From: Chloroflexota bacterium
Lineage (GTDB): Bacteria; Chloroflexota; UBA11872
Length of the DNA stretch: 64,000 bases
Reading direction: 5' to 3'
NCBI GenBank assembly: GCA_022826485.1
Contig: JAJDUU010000014.1
Location: forward strand, 1-64,000
The position numbers and the translations under genes were made by a program. The notes under the pieces are model-generated. The model made no database searches and had not been told where the DNA came from. It worked only from the letters and a program-made list of their open reading frames with translations. Below are positions 43,736-53,122 of this stretch, piece by piece; the first letter of the stretch is position 1, and the number at the start of each line of letters is the position of its first letter.

Positions 43736-44326
43736 TCATTGCTCGGGCCACTCGACCTTCCGCTGTAAGTCCGAATGCCAGAGCAGTTCCTGGCCTATCG
43801 TCTGCCTTGGGAGCTTGACCATCACGACCTGAAGGCCCGCAGTGCGAGCGAGCTTCATCGCCGGCAGGCAATCAGTGTCGCCGGTTAGCAGGATGATGCG
43901 GTCGACGGACCGTGTCGCGGCATAACTGGCGATATCGAGGCCGAGCCGCATGTCGACGCCCTTCTGCACGAAGCGGGGGTTGAAGTCGTCGTCCGTCAGC
44001 TCCTGCGGGTCAATCGGCACCTTCTTGGGCTCGAAGCCCCGAAACTTCAGCGTGCCTAGCCGAACGGCGACTTGAGGCTTGGCCGCAAGGACAGCTAACC
44101 ACTCGGCTGAACCCGTGAAGTCGGTGCTGCGGCCAGAAACCGGCAGCTTAAGCTTGCCGTTATAGGGTGCACAGTCATAGTAGAGGGCGCGAAGCAGGCT
44201 CTCATCGTCCGCGACGCAGGCATGCGCCACTTTCTCGATGTAGTCGGGGTTGAATCGGTAGCCAGCTTGTCTGACGAGAACTCGGAGATAGCCGCCATCG
44301 ATGAAGACTGCGGCCCGGCTACGCAA
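43736..44326 (-). CDS. NYN-domain (LabA/DUF88-like) putative ribonuclease
   Basis: This protein (196 residues from TTG 44326) is of the NYN family: AAVFIDGGYLRVLVRQAG with the first Asp, QKGVDMRLGLDIASYAATRSVD with the second, and IILLTGDTDCLPAMKLARTAG with the third acidic cluster. The ending VVMVKLPRQTIGQELLWHSDL is typical. The longer frame to 44395 would place a perfect 13-bp hairpin inside the coding start, so I favour the TTG; the true start is uncertain. It converges on proS. Confidence 0.82.
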   Translation of the reverse strand: MRSRAAVFIDGGYLRVLVRQAGYRFNPDYIEKVAHACVADDESLLRALYYDCAPYNGKLKLPVSGRSTDFTGSAEWLAVLAAKPQVAVRLGTLKFRGFEPKKVPIDPQELTDDDFNPRFVQKGVDMRLGLDIASYAATRSVDRIILLTGDTDCLPAMKLARTAGLQVVMVKLPRQTIGQELLWHSDLQRKVEWPEQ

Positions 44327-44357
44327 AGACCCCTCGCGGACGAGCCGCGAGGGGTCT
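44327..44357. other. perfect hairpin next to the NYN gene start
   Basis: AGACCCCTCGCGG (44327-44339) pairs exactly with CCGCGAGGGGTCT (44345-44357) around a 5-nt loop. It abuts the TTG start on the minus strand. It could be a leader hairpin limiting translation or a protein-binding site; no T-run follows on either side, so a simple terminator is unlikely. Confidence 0.55.
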
Positions 44358-44738
44358 CCAGATACGTGCCCGCCTACGGGCGTACCGGATACCACATTCG
44401 AATCCTAGAGTGGGCAGCCTCGGGCCGTCAATACTGGCTTTAAGGTGCTCCGCGAGAGCTGTCTCTAGGCCGAAACTGCCCGGCCGATGCGCCCCGAAAT
44501 CTGGCCGCGATTGCTGAACTGCGGATCCGCTCTTTGTCCGACGAGGCAGTACGGCCGCAATCGAGGGGATCTCGGTCACCATGTGCCACGAGCACCAGTG
44601 CAATCGACCATTGGTACGCTTGATTAGGCTGGTCTTGTTGCACTGCTCACCTAGGCAGCCCCTTCCCATGCGCGCAACCATCTGCCCGTCTCGCCCGCCG
44701 TCGGCAGTCGACCCGTCGGCGCGAGCCTGCCCCTCACC
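44358..44738. other. intergenic region before pepF
   Basis: This stretch has no gene. It contains a second small inverted repeat (about 44365-44388, tacgtgcccg paired with cgggcgta). It should hold the pepF promoter, but no confident boxes were seen. The frames listed on either strand have no recognisable product. Confidence 0.5.
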
Positions 44739-46541
44739 ATGACAGTCGCGCCTTCCAGCACCGCCAACGGCGTGGTGTGGGACCTGTCCGCGCTCTACGC
44801 CGGGCTCGACGATCCCCGCATCGAGCGCGACCAGGACGATGCCGACGCCCGCGCCCAGGACTTCGCCACGCGCTATCGCGGACGGCTCGGTGAGCTGTCG
44901 GCGTCCGGCCTGTGCGAAGCCCTCCACGAGCTGCAAGACATCTACGAGCTCATGGACGCGCCGGTGATCTTTGCGCATCTGCGGCACGCGGCGCACAGCG
45001 ACGATCCCGCCGCCGGCCGGCTGCTCAATAGCACCCAGGCGCGCAGCACCGAAATCCGCCGGCACCTGATCTTCTTCGACTTGGAGTGGGTGCATCTGGA
45101 TGACGAACGCGCCGCCGAGTTGATGGCGGACCCGCAACTGGCGGCGTTCGCCTATCTGCTCGAGCGCGAGCGGCGCACCAAGCCGCACCGCCTCGCCGAG
45201 GGCGAAGAGCAGGTGATGGATGAGAAGGCCAACACCGGCGCGCGCTCGTGGTCGCGGCTGTTCGACGAGATCACCAGCCGCATCACCTGCGAGGTCGAGA
45301 TCGACGGCGAGCAGCGCACGCTCACCGAAGCCGAGACCCTGGCCCAGATGTACAACCCCGACCGCGCCACCCGGCGCAGCGCCGCCGCGGGCCTCACCGC
45401 CGCCCTTGCGACGCACCAGCATCCGCTGACCTATGTCTTCAACGTCCGCCTGCAGGACCATGCGATCGACGACCGGCTGCGGCACTATCCGACGCCCATC
45501 GCCTCCCGCAACCTGGCCAACGAGATCGAGCCGGCGGCGGTCGAAGCGCTCGTGGCCGCCTGCGAGGACGGCTTCGGCATCGTGCAGCGGTACTACCGCC
45601 TCAAGCGGCGCCTGCTTGGCCTCGACGAGCTATTCGACTACGACCGCTATGCCCCAATCAAGGCCGACGACACCGTCTACTCCTGGGACCGGTGCCGCGA
45701 AATCGTGATCGAAAGCTACGCCGCGTTTTCGGACACGCTCGGCGGCATCGCATCGCGGGCGTTCGAGGAACACTGGATCGATGCGGAGCTGCGCCTCGGC
45801 AAGCGCGGCGGCGCCTTCAGTGCCGGGTCGACGACGAAGACGCACCCCTACGTGCTCTGCAACTACACCGACCGCATCCGTGACGTCATGACCGTGGCCC
45901 ACGAGCTGGGCCACGCGGCGCACCAGTTTCTGTCGCGCGGGGTGGGCTACCTGCAATCGCACACGCCCTTGACCACGGCCGAGACCGCGTCAGTGTTTGG
46001 CGAGATGCTGGTCTTCCGGCGGTTGCTGGAGGCCCAGCCGTCGGATGCAGCGCGCCTGTCGCTGTTGGCCAGCAAGATCGAGGACAGCTTTGCCACCGTG
46101 TTCCGGCAGATCGTCATGCACCGCTTCGAGGAGTCGGCGCACGCGGCCCGCCGCGCCGAGGGCGAGTTGCCGGCCGAGCGCCTGAGCGAGCTGTGGATCG
46201 AAGCCAACGCGCCGATGCACGGCGACGCCGTCACCCTCACTGATGACTACCGGACCTGGTGGAGCTATATCCCGCACTTCGTGCACTCGCCGTTCTACGT
46301 CTACGCCTACGCCTTCGGCGAGCTGCTGGTCCTTGCGTTGCTCCAGGTCTACGACGCGCGGGGCACGGCCTTTGCGCCGGCCTATACCGAGATGCTCAGT
46401 CGCGGGGGCTCCGTCTCGCCCGAGGAGCTGGTCCGCCCGGTGGGCATCGATCTGAACGATCCCAGCTTCTGGTCGGGAGGAGTGGCGATTCTGGGCGACA
46501 TGGTGTCGCAGGCCGAGGCTCTGGCCTCCGGAATCGAATGA
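44739..46541 (+). CDS. pepF: oligoendopeptidase F (M3B metallopeptidase)
   Basis: This 600-residue protein has the zinc site HELGH (H388, E389, H392) in VAHELGHAAHQFLSRGV and the third ligand Glu in TTAETASVFGEMLVF. The helical N-terminal half (LDDPRIERDQDDADARAQDF...) and FHSPFYVYAYAFGELLVLAL-like C-terminus are typical of PepF. It degrades oligopeptides in the cytoplasm. There is no signal peptide. The lactate-racemase-like gene starts inside its stop codon (ATGA). Confidence 0.92.
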   Translation: MTVAPSSTANGVVWDLSALYAGLDDPRIERDQDDADARAQDFATRYRGRLGELSASGLCEALHELQDIYELMDAPVIFAHLRHAAHSDDPAAGRLLNSTQARSTEIRRHLIFFDLEWVHLDDERAAELMADPQLAAFAYLLERERRTKPHRLAEGEEQVMDEKANTGARSWSRLFDEITSRITCEVEIDGEQRTLTEAETLAQMYNPDRATRRSAAAGLTAALATHQHPLTYVFNVRLQDHAIDDRLRHYPTPIASRNLANEIEPAAVEALVAACEDGFGIVQRYYRLKRRLLGLDELFDYDRYAPIKADDTVYSWDRCREIVIESYAAFSDTLGGIASRAFEEHWIDAELRLGKRGGAFSAGSTTKTHPYVLCNYTDRIRDVMTVAHELGHAAHQFLSRGVGYLQSHTPLTTAETASVFGEMLVFRRLLEAQPSDAARLSLLASKIEDSFATVFRQIVMHRFEESAHAARRAEGELPAERLSELWIEANAPMHGDAVTLTDDYRTWWSYIPHFVHSPFYVYAYAFGELLVLALLQVYDARGTAFAPAYTEMLSRGGSVSPEELVRPVGIDLNDPSFWSGGVAILGDMVSQAEALASGIE

Positions 46542-47875
46542 CCGTCCGATCTCAGGTGCTCCAGGCCACGGCCCCGGCCGCCGTGACGGCGGCGGACGCG
46601 GCGGCTGTGATCGCGGACGGGCTGGCCGAGCTTCCGCGCGATGCCTCGCGAGTTCTCGTGCTGGTTCCCGACGACACCCGCAAGCTGCCGGTCAGCGAGA
46701 CCTTTCAAGCCGTATGGCAGGCGCTCCGGGGGCGCGTCGCCGCGCTTGACGTCATGATCGCCCAGGGCACCCACGCGTCGATGCCCGCGGCAGCCAAGCG
46801 GCAGTGGGTCTTCGGAGCCGACGCCTATCCCGAGGTCGCCATCCACGACCACGACTGGGCGCGAGCGGACGCCCTGGTTGAGATCGGCTCGGTGCCGCTG
46901 GCCGAGCAGTTGGATCGCTTCGGTGAGTACGGGGACCTTGCGCCGGGCCTGGGCTTTGACCGCGATATGCCGGTGCGGATCAATCGCCGGCTGCTCGACG
47001 TTGACCGGGTCGTGCTGATCACGCGCGTCCAGCCGCACGAGGGCGCGGGATTCGCGGGCGGGGCCAAGCAGATCTTCCCCGGGGTCTCCGGCCCGGAAAT
47101 GATCAATCTCCTGCACACCATTGGCAGTCTGCGCGGCGCGCGCGCCATTCAAGGCGTGCTCGACAACCCGGTGCGCGACTTGATCGACGACATGACCCGC
47201 CAAGTGCCCGTGCCGCTCACCACCATTGCCCTGGTGGTCGACGACGCGTCGGGAGCCACGCGGGGCGTCTTCGTGCAGCCCGACGGTTGGCGCGAGGGCA
47301 CCCGCGCCGCGGCCGCCCTGAGCGCCGAGGTCAACATCCGCTACACCGCCCACCAGGTCTCACGCGCCGTCGCGGCGACGCCCCGCCTACCCGACGGTTC
47401 GTGGATGTATCCCGAGCTTTGGACGGGCGCCAAGGGCGTGTTCCGCGGCGACGACACGGTGGCCGACGGCGGCGAGCTTGTCCTCTACGCCCCCGGCGTG
47501 CGGGAGATATCCGCGACCCACGGCCGCGCGATCCGACAGGTGGGACTTCACGGTTGGCCGTATCTCCTGGCCCATCCGGAGGTCTGGCAGCCTCACGGCG
47601 TCAGTCCCCTGGCGCTCACGCTTGGCGTCTTGATCAAGGGCGACGCGCCCCTGGTGGACGGGTGCGAGACGCCTCGCATCGACGTTCGCCTGGCCACGGC
47701 AATCCCGCCGGACGAATGCCGGGCGCTTGCCGTTGGCTATGAGAGCCCCGAAGAGGTGGCGCGCGAGATCGAAGCGGCGCCGGCCGACACGATCCACGAA
47801 GACCGTCTGGTCATGCACAACGCCGGCAGCGTCCTTTGGCGACATCGGTCTCCCAACGGCGAGTCAGCGTCGTAG
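46538..47875 (+). CDS. larA: LarA-like nickel-dependent lactate racemase family protein
   Basis: This 445-residue protein matches LarA/DUF2088: PDDTRKLPVSET, MIAQGTHASMPAAAKR, the HEGAGFAGGAKQIFPGVSG loop and HPEVW near the end. LarA enzymes racemise or epimerise hydroxy-acids using a nickel-pincer nucleotide made by LarB, LarC and LarE; none of those genes is in the window. It is translationally coupled to pepF. Only the overall family is certain; the substrate of this branch may be another 2-hydroxyacid. The importer at 7322-10993 belongs to a family that includes nickel carriers, but a link is speculative. Confidence 0.85.
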   Translation: MTVRSQVLQATAPAAVTAADAAAVIADGLAELPRDASRVLVLVPDDTRKLPVSETFQAVWQALRGRVAALDVMIAQGTHASMPAAAKRQWVFGADAYPEVAIHDHDWARADALVEIGSVPLAEQLDRFGEYGDLAPGLGFDRDMPVRINRRLLDVDRVVLITRVQPHEGAGFAGGAKQIFPGVSGPEMINLLHTIGSLRGARAIQGVLDNPVRDLIDDMTRQVPVPLTTIALVVDDASGATRGVFVQPDGWREGTRAAAALSAEVNIRYTAHQVSRAVAATPRLPDGSWMYPELWTGAKGVFRGDDTVADGGELVLYAPGVREISATHGRAIRQVGLHGWPYLLAHPEVWQPHGVSPLALTLGVLIKGDAPLVDGCETPRIDVRLATAIPPDECRALAVGYESPEEVAREIEAAPADTIHEDRLVMHNAGSVLWRHRSPNGESAS

Positions 47876-48078
47876 CGTCGGGGATCTCGGATGGGGCGGG
47901 CGAGATCGCTACGCGCGACCGGTCGCCGCGCGTCGGTGGGCGCACGAGGCGTTGTCCGCCGCGCTAGCGACCGTTGCGTATCATCCGACGAATTGCGGCC
48001 GGCCCCGCGCCTGGGGGCATTGGTCTTGGTTGAGCAGCGCCCCTTGCCGACCCGGGCGCGCCGGCCGGGCCAGGAGAC

Positions 48079-48852
48079 GTGATGGCGGCTGAACCGATCG
48101 TCCAACCATCCGAGCAAGTCGATAGTCCGACCGGAGAGACTCCCGATCTCTCCGTCGTCATTCCGACCTACCGTCAAGCGGATGTGATCGGTCGCCAGGT
48201 CACCGAGGTGCTTCGCGCGCTGGATGACCTGGGTTGTGCGTACGAAGTCCTGGTGGTCGTCGACGGCGACGAGGACTGCACGGCTGCCGCGCTGGCAACC
48301 ATTGAGCACGAGCGGCTTCGCGTTGCCGTGCAGGAGCGAAACTCGGGCAAGGGAGAGGCTGTGCGCCGTGGGCTGCTGGCGGTCGGCGGGCGCGCGCGCG
48401 CCTTTCTCGACGGTGGCGGGGACATTCCCCCGCAGTGCCTCGTGGACGCCTATCGTCTCCACGTCGAGTCGGGCTCGGACATCGTGGTCGGGTCCAAGCT
48501 GCACGCTCGGTCGGTGGTCGAGTATCCGCTGGCGCGCCGGATCTATAGCTGGGGCTATCGCCAGTTGACGCGGCTGCTCTTCGGGCTCACCGTGCGCGAT
48601 ACGCAGGTCGGACTCAAAATCTACGCCGCGCCGGTCGTCGAGCGGGTGTTTCCCCACGTGCGCACGGCGGGATTCGCCTTTGACATCGAGGCGCTGGCGA
48701 TGGCCATCCGGCTCGGCTTCCGCACCATTGTCGAGGCGCCCGTGATCGTGCGGGACCGCTATCCGAGCACCATCCGACCGTCCACCGCCGCCACGATGTT
48801 CATCGAGACGCTCATGGTCGCCGGGCGCTTGCGCAGGTTCGACCCTGAGTGA
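48079..48852 (+). CDS. family 2 glycosyltransferase (dolichyl-phosphate-sugar synthase-like)
   Basis: This 257-residue enzyme has the GT-A opening DLSVVIPTYRQADVIGRQV, EVLVVVDGDED, the RNSGKGEAVRRGLL segment and ARAFLDGGGDIPP in place of the usual DADL. The C-terminus has GLTVRDTQVGLKIYAA and an FDIEALAMA helix, as in polyprenyl-phosphate mannose/glucose synthases. No membrane helix is present. It would charge a lipid carrier for the surface-glycan genes at 50-61 kb. ATG 48082 is an alternative start. Confidence 0.85.
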   Translation: MMAAEPIVQPSEQVDSPTGETPDLSVVIPTYRQADVIGRQVTEVLRALDDLGCAYEVLVVVDGDEDCTAAALATIEHERLRVAVQERNSGKGEAVRRGLLAVGGRARAFLDGGGDIPPQCLVDAYRLHVESGSDIVVGSKLHARSVVEYPLARRIYSWGYRQLTRLLFGLTVRDTQVGLKIYAAPVVERVFPHVRTAGFAFDIEALAMAIRLGFRTIVEAPVIVRDRYPSTIRPSTAATMFIETLMVAGRLRRFDPE

Positions 48853-48981
48853 GGCCGTGGCCGGGCCGGCGTCGCCAGGCTCTCGCCGGCGCCGTCACGG
48901 GCTGCTCTGGGCAGGTAGAGGGTATGCGATGAGGTCCACCGCAACGCTGTCGACAGCGACGGCTAGGACCGGATCGGGCTA

Positions 48982-50133
48982 GTGGCGCCGGACGGCCTGG
49001 CGATCACGCTCGGCGTCGAGGAGGAGTTCTTTCTCGTCGACCCCGCGTCGCGCGATCTGCTGGTGGATCCCGACGTTCGTATTTTCGAGACTGCCGAGGA
49101 GCGCTGCGGGCCGCACAAGATTTCGCGGGAGCTGCTGCGCACGCAGATCGAGGCGATCTCCCGGGTGTGCGCGACGGTGGCCGAGGTCCGCGCCGCACTG
49201 CTGGAGACTCGCCGGAACGTCACCCAAGCGGCGGAGGCCTATGGGGCGGCGGTGATGGCCGCCTCCACGCATCCGTTTGCGGAATGGCGGGCGCAGGCCA
49301 CCACCCCGCGCGAGCGTTACGAGCGCTTCACCACGACCTATCAGGAGAGCGTTCGTCGGTTCCTGATCGGCGGCATGCACATCCACGCGGGATTTGGCGA
49401 CCCGGATGAGCGCATTCGCGTGATGACCGCCATGCGGCGCTACCTGCCGTTGCTCCACGCGCTCTCCACCAACTCGCCGTTCAACGGGGGTCAGGACACT
49501 GGCTTCAAGTCCTACCGCCTGAACGTGGTGGGCAACTTGCCGCGGACCAGCCTGCCCGGCCCCCTTGGGTCGCGTGCCGAGTATGACCGGCTGGTGGCCG
49601 ACTATCAGCGCATGGACTTCATCACCGACGGCAGCGAGCTGTGGTGGGACATTCGCCCTTCCCAGGCCCATCCGACAATCGAAATGCGCATCTGCGATGT
49701 CTGCACCCGCATTGACGACGCCATGTGCATCGTGGCTGTCTACGCGTCGCTCGTCCGGCGGTTGCTCCGCCAGCACCGGGACGGCGCCCTGCCTCCGGAG
49801 CCGCCGACCGAGATCATCGCCGAAAACCGCTGGCTGGCCCAACGCTATGGCGTGCTGGCCCAGCTTGGCGATGAGCGCGGCGGTGGGCGGAAGGACATCG
49901 GCGATTTCACCGACGAGCTCGTGGAGGACTTGACCGATGACGCCCGCGCGCTCGGCTGCGAGGCGGAGCTGCGCCACGCGCTCACGATCATCCGCGAAGG
50001 GACAGGCGCCGACCGGCAGCTCGACCTGTATCGCCTGCGGCGGCTGGAAGGGGATACGCGGGAGGAAGCCTTGCGCCGAGTGGTCGATCTGGTGCTTGCG
50101 GAAACCCGTGCAAACGTAGGGGACGCGACCTGA
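48982..50133 (+). CDS. YbdK/GCS2-family carboxylate-amine ligase
   Basis: This 383-residue protein fits the glutamate-cysteine ligase 2 family: ITLGVEEEFFLVDPAS at the start, HKISRELLRTQIEAIS, FLIGGMHIHAGFGDPDERI with catalytic-type residues, ALSTNSPFNGG and HPTIEMRICDVC. YbdK-like proteins form an amide between a carboxylate (often glutamate) and an amine using ATP. Without the other glutathione or ergothioneine genes nearby, the exact product is open. The start is GTG 48982. Confidence 0.87.
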   Translation: MAPDGLAITLGVEEEFFLVDPASRDLLVDPDVRIFETAEERCGPHKISRELLRTQIEAISRVCATVAEVRAALLETRRNVTQAAEAYGAAVMAASTHPFAEWRAQATTPRERYERFTTTYQESVRRFLIGGMHIHAGFGDPDERIRVMTAMRRYLPLLHALSTNSPFNGGQDTGFKSYRLNVVGNLPRTSLPGPLGSRAEYDRLVADYQRMDFITDGSELWWDIRPSQAHPTIEMRICDVCTRIDDAMCIVAVYASLVRRLLRQHRDGALPPEPPTEIIAENRWLAQRYGVLAQLGDERGGGRKDIGDFTDELVEDLTDDARALGCEAELRHALTIIREGTGADRQLDLYRLRRLEGDTREEALRRVVDLVLAETRANVGDAT

Positions 50134-50188
50134 GGCCGCGACCGCCGAGATACGCCCTGCCGTCCCCCAAGCTCGGCGGAAGCAACGG

Positions 50189-51220
50189 CTAGGAAGGCGG
50201 CGGCCGCGAGCGCACCAGGCCGCCCACGAAGTGCCAGCCGTAGCACAGGTGGCTGGCGACGATCGTGGGGATTACGGCCGCTCCGATCCCCACGCTGCGC
50301 GAACCCCACGTCGCCAGCAACGCGCTTCCCGCCACCGAGCCGCCGTAAATGGCCAGGCTGACAAGGAGCAGGACGCGCAGCGGCTCCACCCAGACCGACG
50401 CCACGGCGCCGGTGACGAGCCACAGCAGCCACAGGCTGGGGACGAAGTATGGGAGTCGACGCGAGGTTTCTGGAAACACGCGCGCGAAGTAGCCGCGATG
50501 CCGCCCGTAGTGCGCGATCTGACCCAGGTGGCCGCGCATCGCGGGCCGGCGATGGTGATACACCAGCGCGCCGGGCTCGTAGAGGATCACGCCGCCCCGG
50601 CGCACGATCTCCAGGCATAGCTTGGTGTCCTCCCCGGGATAGAAGGCGCTGTCGAATCCGCCGACAGCCTCGAACACCGACCGGCGCACCATCAGGTTCA
50701 TCGACGGATAGTCGTCCACGGTCCGACGACGGCCCGCAACGTAGCGGAAGCGAGCGGGGCCGGACACGATCCACGAGGCGTAAGTCCACCCGGAAACCTG
50801 GGCGCGAAATCCGTCGTCTGGCGGGGTGACGCCCGGCCCGCCGATCGCCGCAACCGCCGGGTTTTCGAAGTGGGTTTGGGCCGAATCCAGCCAACCGCGA
50901 GCGGGATACGCGTCGTCGTCGAGGAAGGCCAGCCAGGCTCCGCGGGCCGCCGCCGCCCCCATGTCGCGTTTCTGCGCCGGTCCACTCGGTCCGCTGACGA
51001 TGCAGTGCGCCCCGTCCAGGCTGCCCGGCGGCGCCTCGTCCAGAACCACGATCGTCTCTCGCGGCGGCCGGGGCAGGGTCGCAATCGCCGCCAGCGCCTC
51101 GACGAGATATGCGGTCTCGCGCGTCGCGACGATGATGATCGACGCGTCCACGAGTGGTGCGTCGCGCGGGGCCTTGCGCGCGTTACGATCGGCGGCGGGC
51201 GGTGGTTCGGAATCACCCAT
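50189..51220 (-). CDS. family 2 glycosyltransferase with C-terminal membrane helices
   Basis: This 343-residue protein has ASIIIVATRETAYLVEAL, GPAQKRDMGAAAARGAWLAFLDDDAYP with the metal-binding DDD, and GEDTKLCLEIVRRGG as in GT2 enzymes that transfer rhamnose or related sugars. Three hydrophobic segments follow near 255-330, so it is membrane-bound. It lies divergent to the radical SAM gene at 51322 and opens the surface-polysaccharide region. Confidence 0.87.
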   Translation of the reverse strand: MGDSEPPPAADRNARKAPRDAPLVDASIIIVATRETAYLVEALAAIATLPRPPRETIVVLDEAPPGSLDGAHCIVSGPSGPAQKRDMGAAAARGAWLAFLDDDAYPARGWLDSAQTHFENPAVAAIGGPGVTPPDDGFRAQVSGWTYASWIVSGPARFRYVAGRRRTVDDYPSMNLMVRRSVFEAVGGFDSAFYPGEDTKLCLEIVRRGGVILYEPGALVYHHRRPAMRGHLGQIAHYGRHRGYFARVFPETSRRLPYFVPSLWLLWLVTGAVASVWVEPLRVLLLVSLAIYGGSVAGSALLATWGSRSVGIGAAVIPTIVASHLCYGWHFVGGLVRSRPPPS

Positions 51221-51321
51221 GGTGTTCTAGAATCATAGAGCCGGCGTGTTGCGCGGCGGCACGGGTCTGACGCCAGTCCATCGATGCTGCGGCTTCACCA
51301 CTTCTGGAACGATACCCCCGC

Positions 51322-53046
51322 GTGAGAGTTGCAATCAGCTTTCCGCCCTTCGAGAGCGCCAAGGGTATCCCGCTCCTCAGTCAGAACCGGCAATACCAGG
51401 TCTTTTCCACGGGTCGCAGCGAGGGCCGCGGGATCGTCGGCGCGCTGAACCGGTTTGTCGGCGACAACGCCACCGTCATCTTTCCGGTGTTGCCGGCGTT
51501 GGCGGCCACGCTGCTGGAGCGGCACGGCCACGAGGCGGTTTGGCTCGACGGGATCGCCGAAGGCTGGGACTGGGAAACCTACTGCCGGGAGATCGAGCTG
51601 GCCCGGCCCGAGCTGATGATGATCGAGACCAAGACGCCCAGCGCGCCACCGCTCTACCACGCCATCACCGACCTCAAGTCGCGGTTTCCGGCAATGACCA
51701 TCGCGCTCGTCGGCGACCACGTCACCGCGTTTCCCGAAGAGCCGTTCCTCTTCTGTCCCGTCGACTACGTGATCCGGGGTGGCCAGTTCGACTTCGCCAT
51801 CTTGAATCTCGCCGACTTCCTCGAGGGACGCGACGACCTCGGGAGCGGCGTGTTCTGGCGCCACGACGAGACCGAGATCGTCAACTCCGGCGAAGAGCCG
51901 GACCCGCCGGTGCGCGAGGCCGTGCGGCCGCACATCGACCGCCAACTGGCGAAGTGGGAGCTCTACGCCTATCGCAACGGGAACTTCCTCAAGAAAGGCA
52001 CCTATGGCTGGGCCACCGGTGCGACCAGCGCCGACTGCTGGTGGCGGCGACGCGTGCCCGGCGGGCCGCGTCGCGGCGGCGGCGGGTGCACCTTTTGCTC
52101 TTGGACCAGCATGCTCCCGACCTGGTCGGTGCGGCCGGTCGACGACTACCTGGATGAGCTGGAACAGCTCGTCGATCTCGGCGTCGAGGAGGTGTTCGAC
52201 GACACGGGCACGTTCCCCGCGGGGCGCTGGCTCACCGACTTCTGCACCGGGTTTCGCGAGCGGGGCCTGCACAAGGTCCTGATGATGGGCTGCAACATGC
52301 GGGCCGACGCCCTGTCCCAGGCCGAGTACGAGATGCTGGGTGAGAGCAACTTCCGCTTCATCCTCTACGGCATCGAGTCGGCCAATCAGCGCAGCCTCGA
52401 CCTCCTCAACAAGGGCACCACGGTTCGCCAGCAATGGGAATCGGTGAAATGGGCCAGCGAGGCCGGGCTGGAACCCCACGTCACGTGCATGGTCGGCTAC
52501 CCGTGGGAGACGTTCGACGAAGCCAAGCGGACCATTGACTTCACGCGCGAGACCTTCGACCGCGGCTGGATCAACACCCTGCAGGGCACCATCGTCATTC
52601 CCTATCCGGGCACCCAGCTCTACGCGCAGGCGCGCGAGCACGACTGGCTGCGGTTCGACGGCCCGGAGCACTGGGAGCGCTACGACATGCGGGAACCCGT
52701 GCTGCGGTCGCCAATTCCGACGGCGGAGATCATGGGATTGGTGCAGTCGCTCTACACCAGCTTCCTCACGCCGCGCTACGTGACCCGCAAGCTGCTGCAC
52801 GCGGGCAAGAGCCGCGACCACTTCCGCTATTACGTGGTTCGCGGGTCGCGCTACATCGTGGGCCACATGCTCGACTTCCGGAAGGGCCAGTTGGAGGCGG
52901 CTGAGAACGGCGCGGAATCGGCCGATACCGGCGTGGCCGAGCTTCCCGCCAGGCTATTCACCGCGGGCGGGTCAACCGCGCCGATCGACGCCAGCCTGCT
53001 GGAACCCGCCGCGCCCGAGGCGGAACCGGCCGTAGCGGTCGGCTAA
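51322..53046 (+). CDS. B12-binding radical SAM protein with an expanded iron-sulfur motif
   Basis: This 574-residue protein has an N-terminal cobalamin-binding-like domain (FPVLPALAATLLERHGHEAVW, ALVGDHVTAFPE) and a radical SAM barrel ending in FILYGIESANQRSLDLLNKG and HVTCMVGYPWET. The cluster motif is odd: the usual CX3CX2C is stretched to DCWWRR...GCTFCSW, with 16 residues between the first two cysteines, including a Gly/Arg-rich insert. Known homologues modify lipids, sugars or antibiotics, often methylating unactivated carbons. The gene lies in the glycan region. GTG or ATG choice at 51322 is fixed by MRVAISFPPFES. Confidence 0.85.
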   Translation: MRVAISFPPFESAKGIPLLSQNRQYQVFSTGRSEGRGIVGALNRFVGDNATVIFPVLPALAATLLERHGHEAVWLDGIAEGWDWETYCREIELARPELMMIETKTPSAPPLYHAITDLKSRFPAMTIALVGDHVTAFPEEPFLFCPVDYVIRGGQFDFAILNLADFLEGRDDLGSGVFWRHDETEIVNSGEEPDPPVREAVRPHIDRQLAKWELYAYRNGNFLKKGTYGWATGATSADCWWRRRVPGGPRRGGGGCTFCSWTSMLPTWSVRPVDDYLDELEQLVDLGVEEVFDDTGTFPAGRWLTDFCTGFRERGLHKVLMMGCNMRADALSQAEYEMLGESNFRFILYGIESANQRSLDLLNKGTTVRQQWESVKWASEAGLEPHVTCMVGYPWETFDEAKRTIDFTRETFDRGWINTLQGTIVIPYPGTQLYAQAREHDWLRFDGPEHWERYDMREPVLRSPIPTAEIMGLVQSLYTSFLTPRYVTRKLLHAGKSRDHFRYYVVRGSRYIVGHMLDFRKGQLEAAENGAESADTGVAELPARLFTAGGSTAPIDASLLEPAAPEAEPAVAVG

Positions 53047-53083
53047 CGGGTTGACGGTAGGCCCAGCGACCGCTCCCGCCACC

Positions 53084-53113
53084 GGCGTCGGTGGTAGCAT
53101 CCCGCGCTCGCTG
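53084..53113. repeat. 30-bp direct repeat, copy 1
   Basis: The sequence from ggcgtcggtggtagcatccc to cgctcgctg matches 54478-54507 with a single mismatch. It contains TAGCAT, a possible -10 box. The two copies bracket the TylF-like methyltransferase. Confidence 0.65.
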
Positions 53114-53122
53114 TGTTGACTC

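Noticed and set aside
46259-46540. N-terminal extension of the LarA frame
   Set aside because: The extra residues are out-of-frame pepF sequence; the ATG at 46538 overlaps the pepF stop and gives the family start.
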